From Cylindrotheca closterium (Eukaryota > Bacillariophyta > Bacillariophyceae > Bacillariales > Bacillariaceae): a DNA stretch of 13,038 bases. The notes under the pieces are model-generated. The model was given only the letters and a program-made list of their open reading frames with translations, ran no database searches and was not told the origin of the DNA. Both the position numbers and the translations under genes were made by a program. Within the stretch, counting starts at the first letter, position 1. Each line of letters begins with the position of its first letter. Location of the stretch: positions 1 to 13,038 of the forward strand of contig CAKOGP040001938.1 in the NCBI GenBank assembly GCA_933822405.4. The letters are read 5' to 3'. Positions 8,791 through 13,038 of the stretch are shown one piece after another.

Positions 8791-9277
8791 AAGTTGAGGG
8801 AGCTGGGTATCAAACTGGATTTCGAACGTGATATGATTGAATGCCAAAACTTGTCCATTCCCATGACTAATATTGACCAGTTGGACGATCTGAACGATCT
8901 TCAATTCATTACTACAGGTATCAAAGAGTTGCAAAGTACAGCAGAAGCTGTTGAGCGAGTAATCAAAATCCTAGATGCTAAATATGCTCCTGTGTCACCT
9001 GATCAAATTATAGCAAACACCTTGCATCTTCCAGATGAACAGAGGCAAACCTTAAAACCTCTTCTAGAAAAACATGTTAAGCTGTCTGATGGAACACTTG
9101 GCAAATGGAAAGGAGTACAGCACAAGCTTGAATGGAAAGATCCAAATTCACCGCCTTTTACGTGTCAACCATATCCAGTTCCAGTGAAGAATAAGCACAC
9201 GCTCATGCTGGAAATCGAACGTTTGTGTAAAATTGGTGTTCTTTGGAAAGTGAATAATTCTGAATATCAATCACCTA
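8780..9277 (+). pseudogene. Gypsy C pol fragment: protease tail and RT N-terminus
   Basis: This fragment comes from a Ty3/Gypsy element. IRSKLRELGIKLDFERDM matches the end of diatom Gypsy proteases (typically TLRELGI.LDF). ILDAKYAP, an LPDEQRQTLKPLLEKH segment and SDGTLGKWKG follow, then KLEWKDPNSPPFTCQPYPVP, and finally IERLCKIGVLWKVNNSEYQSPM. These match the pre-RT and RT N-terminal region. The likely start lies near 8780, upstream of the ATG at 8794, which is internal. The fragment ends exactly where the RT would continue with the IPKK and SDFRE motifs. The remaining RT, RNase H and integrase are not in the window. Confidence 0.85.
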
Positions 9278-9767
9278 TGTTGTGATACGACGAAATATGA
9301 GTTTTTACGTTCCAAGAAAAACTATTCAAGTACAAAGTTTTGACACGTGCGATCGGACTTTGATCATGATGTCAGGATTCGACGCAAGTCTGCCGGACAA
9401 TCTATATCCACACAAAAAGGGAAAGACCCAATACAAGTGGAATATCAATGTTGTGTACGATGCAGTAGGGAATAATACAAGATGTCCCAAAGTACTGTAT
9501 TTGACACAGAATCTTTGTAGAAGTCGAATCGAGTTCTGTAAACAAGGGATTTTTCAAGGGAAAATCGTTGAACTCACTGTTGTGATTGAATCATCAATTC
9601 AAGCCAAACGTTAATCAAATAGGAACAATTTCACTCAAAGTATACCTAACACAGGAGAACTATTGTGGTGAAAGTGTTGTACAGTCGATTACGAATTTAG
9701 ATTGCAGAGAGTTTGTTCTGAGCGCTAAAAGCACTCACGATAGAGCACATTTTGCTTTAATCTAACA
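9278..9767 (+). repeat. Probable LTR of family D element (left copy)
   Basis: The right end of this repeat is firm: ...GCTTTAATCTAACA stops at 9767, and 9613-9767 is repeated inverted at 12883-13038. The left edge is inferred. The Gypsy C RT is cut at 9277, and the next bases are TGTTGTGATACG, which would pair loosely with the TCTAACA end (TGTTAGA reversed). That gives a plausible 490-bp TG...CA LTR. A 110-codon frame inside (9282-9614) has no recognisable product and is probably chance. No direct copy of the left portion is in the window to confirm it. Confidence 0.55.
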
Positions 9768-9831
9768 TTCAATCACAAAAGGCAACAAAACAAAAATACG
9801 TCAAGAACAGCACTGCCTTATCTACAAAGGA
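9768..9831 (+). other. Leader between family D LTR and gag
   Basis: These 64 A-rich bases follow the LTR. A primer-binding site would be expected at the start (TTCAATCACAAAAGGC), but I cannot match it to a tRNA by eye. No other feature is visible. Confidence 0.35.
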
Positions 9832-10399
9832 GTGAGTGATTCAACAGTTGTGAAACATCTATTTTCAACAAACGATGAAAACAATGGAAAGGCAAGATCG
9901 TTGTACAAAGATGCCAAAGAAAGAGTGATTGACTATATCCAAGCTTCTGGAATGAAATGCTCCGAAGACATGGTGAAATCGATTCAAGATGGAAAATTGA
10001 TCGACTTCAATGCGATTGCTCCAACACTGAATGCTCCAATTCAAACTGAAGCTGTTGCAAGAGAAACAGAGATGGCCCAAAACAAGATTCTTTATTCTGC
10101 AAAGCTCGACGAGAAGATGCGAAGATCAGCCTACTTTGAAACGAATAAGCAAACTGTGAAGTCAAATATCATGCTGAAGTTTGTGACAAAGGCAATGGAT
10201 ATCAAGCTTTGAGGTGAAGCCGATTTCACGACTACTCTTGAAGATCCAATCAAACTCTTGAAACGTATTGAACAATTCATGAAGAAGAGTGCTGTAGCTG
10301 AGTATGACTTCTTAGATTTCTGGGAAGCCAATCAAAAGTTCTTTGCTATGAAGCAAGGAACAACCGAAAACTTGATGCATTTCAAGGAACGATTCATTC
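9832..10399 (+). pseudogene. Family D gag, N-terminal part with a stop
   Basis: This is the capsid N-terminal part of a Copia-type gag. The open frame begins at a GTG (9832). No ATG in good context lies near it, so the true start is unclear. The frame runs to TGA at 10210-10212, inside ...MDIKL/GEADF. In the copy at 1-311 the same codon is CGA, so this stop arose by a C-to-T change. After the stop the same frame continues through LLKRIEQFMKKSAVAEYDFLD, MKQGTTENLMHFKERF and LETG, and ends at TGA 10411-10413. The protein then continues in the next frame (see 10400-12010). The pattern with KQ...E.L..F..RF fits UBN2-like Copia gags. It is broken, so a working gag is not made from here. Confidence 0.75.
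9980..10290 (+). repeat. Second copy of the gag segment at 1-311
   Basis: This segment is a direct repeat of 1-311, aligning without gaps at about 90% identity. It shows that the two gag pieces belong to one repeat family. This copy continues on the right as intact gag sequence while the copy at 1-311 is cut. Confidence 0.85.
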
Positions 10400-12010
10400 T
10401 TGAGACAGGCTGAAGTCATGCAAGATCTATATGGCGTTGCCTGGTTCCGAAATTTTGCAGTCAAGACAAAAGCGTATGCTGCTATTGCTAGCACCGATAC
10501 TACTGCTAGAGACAAGTTCAAGGATGATATCTTTGAAGCAGTTATTGCAACAGGATTTCTGTGCAACTGCGATCGAACGAGAACAGCTCCTCTGATGCTG
10601 GATCTTCAGACAAACTACTGCAGGGAAGTGGATTATTATCCAAAGACGATCAGCAAAGCACAAGATATGTTGAAGATTCACATGGATGTGATCAAGAATC
10701 TAGGAGTGAACCTGTACCAAGGAAAAGACCAGCCTAATAAAGGTAAAGGTAAACTGAAGGACGATAAGAATCATATGTCTCCAAAATGCTCAGACAGACT
10801 GCTACCAGAGATTCAATGGAAACATCCAAAACACTATGTTGATTATGGGAAGAAGCTCAATCTTAACCAGATTGGAGCAACTGTCCCAGCTATAGTTCCT
10901 GGACCGTCTCCAGCGACAAGTATTATCACTGGTGGAACATCGAGTGTTGCGGGAAGTATCAACACACCTTTGCGACTTGCTGGTACTACAGGTAATCAAA
11001 TGATGCAAGTTTCTGCGGGAATGCAGCTCATGCAGATTCCAACCCAAGGTGGCAGGACTATGACTGTCCCTTACACAATGAATTATAATGGTGAGACTGC
11101 GTTCAGTGGAATGCAACTCAGCCAACAAGGCTTCAGTGGTGCTCAAGTGCGCCAAGGATTCGATGCAACTCCAGCTCAAACTCCGCAGGTCGTGAAGACT
11201 GGCTATTTTGATACGTCAAATGTCTTCCACGATGCTATCAAGGGAAAGGATGAGATTGGAAATGATCCATCATCTGTCCTTGATCTCTGGCACCACTTCG
11301 GCAGTGTGGCCGGGTCAGGCTTCCATGGTTGGGTTCCTGAGTTCATTACCATTGAAGGTAGTGAGGATCGCCTGGTCCAGGCTCTTCTTGCCGGTACCCT
11401 TCGTGTTGTGAGCGACGGCTCATACAAAGCTAAAGTTGGCACAGCATGCGCCCAAATTCTCACTGAGGATCGCAGGGACATCATCTGGATCACCTGCCAA
11501 ACTCCAGGGAAATTTGAAGATCAGAGCTCAACTCGTAGCGAATTGATTGGCCTTATGGCTTCTCTCCTGGTGTTGGAATGGATGTCTCAGGTCGCTCAAC
11601 TGAAACTCTTTGCCAGCCAACCCTCGGTGGAGATGGCCTGCGACGGGCTCATTGCTATTGATAAGTCCTTCTCCGAAGTGCACCTGTCATCGTCTGGTGC
11701 TCAGTTTGACTTGGCCTCTACCATCCGGGCCCTGCTTCGCCACCTCCCTCTCCAAGTCCAGCGGCGCCATGTCAAAGGCCACCTGGATAAGCACCGACCT
11801 TTCTCCCAACTGGACTGGTGGGAGCAGCGAAATGTTGAAGTGGACTCCAAAACACAAGCCCACTGCCGCCTGCTCGAGTCTACGGGCCGCTCGGCTGCCT
11901 CCAACCCCCGCTTCTTCCATGAACCTGTGTCTTCATTCATCAATGGTGTTAAGTCTTCCAAACTGGATCAGGCTCACATCATGGAGCTGGTCTCTCTTCC
12001 TGCCCTTTGA
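10400..12010 (+). CDS. Chimeric open frame: family D gag C-terminus fused to a LINE-type RNase H
   Basis: This 536-codon frame is uninterrupted. Residues 1 to about 265 are the C-terminal part of gag: AEVMQDLYGVAWFRNF, a Lys/Gly-rich stretch, and a Met/Gln/Gly-rich tail (GMQLMQIPTQGG). No CCHC knuckle is visible. From about residue 270 the sequence becomes GC-richer and is related to the RNase H region of diatom LINE-like pol proteins. D339 (VSDGSY), E381 (TRSELIG), D415 (MACDGLIAID) and D482 (NVEVDSKT) form the full D-E-D-D active site, with HVKGHLDKHRPF before the last Asp. The join is in frame near 11200. The frame has no natural start: it lies +1 to the gag N-terminus, and Met at 10400 is an annotation choice. 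The stop is TGA at 12008-12010, after which the same family continues in frame. It is probably a chance fusion, but the open length is notable. Confidence 0.6.
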   Translation: MRQAEVMQDLYGVAWFRNFAVKTKAYAAIASTDTTARDKFKDDIFEAVIATGFLCNCDRTRTAPLMLDLQTNYCREVDYYPKTISKAQDMLKIHMDVIKNLGVNLYQGKDQPNKGKGKLKDDKNHMSPKCSDRLLPEIQWKHPKHYVDYGKKLNLNQIGATVPAIVPGPSPATSIITGGTSSVAGSINTPLRLAGTTGNQMMQVSAGMQLMQIPTQGGRTMTVPYTMNYNGETAFSGMQLSQQGFSGAQVRQGFDATPAQTPQVVKTGYFDTSNVFHDAIKGKDEIGNDPSSVLDLWHHFGSVAGSGFHGWVPEFITIEGSEDRLVQALLAGTLRVVSDGSYKAKVGTACAQILTEDRRDIIWITCQTPGKFEDQSSTRSELIGLMASLLVLEWMSQVAQLKLFASQPSVEMACDGLIAIDKSFSEVHLSSSGAQFDLASTIRALLRHLPLQVQRRHVKGHLDKHRPFSQLDWWEQRNVEVDSKTQAHCRLLESTGRSAASNPRFFHEPVSSFINGVKSSKLDQAHIMELVSLPAL

Positions 12011-12499
12011 GCATATTGGTCCTCCAAGGACCGCCTCTCCGAGCAGTCCATCCGTGAGGTCGATTGGTTATCTCTTGCACGCGCCATGAAGGCCCTCCCA
12101 GCAAATCTCCAACGCTGGACACCCAAGCATATCTCCTGTATGACAGGTGTGGGCAAATTCTTGGCCATTTGGAACCGTTCATCAAAGAGCTCTTGCCCCA
12201 GATGCTCGTCCTGCCCGGTGGAAGATCACCTTCATGTCCCACGCTGTTCTGCTCCTACTGCAGCTGCAGAATGGTTGAAACGCCATCTGGCCTTCCGGAC
12301 CTGGATGCAGACTCAGAAGACCGCCCCAGGGATTGAAGCCTTCCTCTTTGAATACCTGAAGACCGTCCGCCAGCCTTCCCTGGGCGTTCCCACCGTCCGA
12401 ACCTGGTCCCGCCGTCCCCACCTCTTCCGAAGTGCCATCTCCTCCCAGGCCAAGCTTGAGGCCCAGGGCCTCCTGGAAGGCCTATTGTCCCACAAATAG
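12011..12499 (+). pseudogene. LINE-type zinc-finger region, in frame after a stop
   Basis: This region continues the RNase H frame after TGA 12008-12010. It begins AYWSSKDRLSEQSIREVDW and then LQRWTPKHISCMTGVGKF. A zinc-binding motif lies at 12194-12247, CPRCSSCPVEDHLHVPRC, where C-x2-C, then H (of HVPRC) and the final C give the expected CCHC ligands. Its role in this family is probably binding the element RNA or DNA. A segment with EYLKTVRQPSLGVPTVRTW follows, and the frame ends at TAG 12497-12499. Codon use and GC content match the RNase H part, so both come from one ancestral protein. Confidence 0.65.
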
Positions 12500-12882
12500 A
12501 AACACCTGCAAGTCCTTCACTTCTCCTACATTGGCTCCAAGAAGTCCGCCAACCTTTGGGCCTCCCGCCTGATCCAACAACTGATCCGGATTGGGCACTA
12601 CATGTGGCAAGATCGCAACCGGCTTGCACATTCTGAAGACAGCTCCTGGTACACGGCCCGCAAATGGGAGATTGACATTGGCATCCGCGAACAGTTCGCT
12701 ATAGGTCTAATTGATGTCCCCCAACGCTCCCAGTCCTCTTTCGTGACTCCCGCGAAACGGTCCTCCACAAATCACTAGAAGATCGTCAACATTGGCTGCG
12801 CCTTGTCTCCCATGAGAGGGCGATCAACCGTCGCTCTCTAGCCAGGCAACGCCAGATGATCTTCAACCTGGCGCGACCCGCC
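12500..12882 (+). pseudogene. LINE-type C-terminal domain, frameshifted and cut by the LTR
   Basis: The frame continues after TAG 12497-12499 as SYIGSKKSANLWASRLIQQL and HYMWQDRNRLAHSEDSSW. This resembles the C-terminal block of the same diatom protein family (LWA.RLI...W...RN..LH). Around 12733-12745 the frame shifts, and the matching sequence continues as DSRETVLHKSLEDRQHWLRL and ERAINRRSLARQRQMIF. It runs to NLARPA, whose next codon, TGT, already belongs to the inverted LTR (starting 12883). So the protein is cut at the LTR junction. The regular charged and Arg-rich end suggests nucleic-acid binding, but this is only an inference. Confidence 0.55.
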
Positions 12883-13038
12883 TGTTAGAATAAAGCAAAA
12901 TGTGCTCTATGGTGAGTGCCTTTAGCGCTCAGAACAAACTCTCTGCAATCTAAATTTGTAATCGACTGTACAACACTTTCACGACAATAGTTCTCCTGTG
13001 TCTAGGTATACTTTGAGTGAAATTGTTCCTATTTGATT
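12883..13038 (-). repeat. Inverted family D LTR end (right copy), extends past the window
   Basis: The reverse complement of this stretch matches 9613-9767 with five mismatches and one single-base gap (about 96% identity). On the + strand it starts TGTTAGAATAAAGC, the terminal of the LTR on the - strand. The repeat reaches the window end, so its full length is unknown. It could be the first LTR of another - strand element or a solo LTR. Confidence 0.85.

Larger units (their letters stand above)
11200..12882 (+). mobile_element. LINE-like pol 3' fragment (RNase H, zinc finger, C-terminal domain)
   Basis: This segment is visibly richer in G and C than everything to its left and encodes three linked parts in one frame: RNase H, a CCHC finger and a C-terminal Trp/Arg/Asn-rich domain. 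The reverse transcriptase that would precede RNase H is absent, which fits the 5' truncation common in LINE copies. The left edge is inferred from the compositional change and the start of RNase H family sequence (about 11190-11270). The right edge is cut exactly by the inverted LTR at 12883, so no poly-A tail or other 3' end is seen. The family resembles diatom RNase H/zinc-finger proteins, but I cannot name the clade with certainty. Confidence 0.6.

Noticed and set aside
9282..9614. 110-codon + strand frame between Gypsy C and the family D gag
   Set aside because: It lies inside the probable LTR and its protein matches nothing I recognise. A degenerate Gypsy RT reading in another frame was tried but was too weak to support.
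10385..10415. Programmed +1 frameshift in family D gag
   Set aside because: The gag already carries a TGA upstream, no slippery site or structure is apparent, and the shift lies within gag instead of at a gag/pol border, so decay is the simpler reading.
11203..12629. Several - strand frames over the GC-rich segment
   Set aside because: High GC lowers stop-codon frequency, so long antisense frames are expected; the + strand holds the RNase H and zinc-finger motifs.
1..13038. Alternative genetic code with TGA as sense
   Set aside because: TAA and TAG also interrupt frames, along with frameshifts and deletions, and one TGA is shown by comparison to be a recent change from CGA.
1..13038. CRISPR array, tRNA, rRNA or bacterial operon structure
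   Set aside because: No regularly spaced short repeats, tRNA-like cloverleaf or rRNA signatures were seen, and the coding content is eukaryotic retroelement sequence.

Overview
The window looks like a stretch of transposon graveyard from a eukaryotic nuclear genome, most likely a diatom or another stramenopile. The case for a diatom rests on family resemblance: the Copia pol proteins, the Gypsy protease/RT junction and the RNase H/zinc-finger protein all match patterns I know from diatom retroelements. No single-copy host gene, tRNA, rRNA or CRISPR array is visible. No species can be named from this sequence alone.

Layout, left to right. Positions 1-311 are a + strand fragment of a Copia-type gag (family D). 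At 311/312 it abuts the truncated RT of a second Copia element (Copia B) on the - strand. Copia B runs leftward through gag-pre-integrase, integrase (8790-7705), a long acidic linker (1948-1296) and RT (1292-312). It is split by a complete but dead Copia element on the + strand (Copia A, 1949-7700). Copia A has two 144-bp LTRs, an apparent 4-bp target duplication (CGAC), and the order gag, protease, integrase remnant, chromatin-reader-like linker, RT, RNase H. Right of Copia B, near 8780-8795, a + strand Ty3/Gypsy pol fragment (Gypsy C) starts in the protease tail and stops in the RT N-terminus at about 9277.

The right third is a composite. A probable LTR (about 9278-9767) is followed by family D gag (9832 to about 11200). 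The gag then runs in frame into a GC-richer segment (about 11200-12882) encoding an RNase H domain with a full D-E-D-D set, a CCHC zinc finger and a C-terminal domain, typical of the 3' part of a diatom LINE-like pol. The segment ends exactly at an inverted copy of the LTR end (12883 to the window end). The gag/RNase H block is therefore bracketed by ~155-bp inverted repeats that are about 96% identical.

Almost every coding block carries stops, frameshifts or deletions, so these are fossils rather than working genes. The possible exception is the open 536-codon gag-RNase H chimeric frame (10400-12010). The order of events that can be read is: Copia B was present before Copia A inserted into it, and family D material joined or inserted into Gypsy C and a LINE fragment. 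I do not see a convincing new biological system. The inverted-LTR composite with its fused frame is the most unusual structure here.
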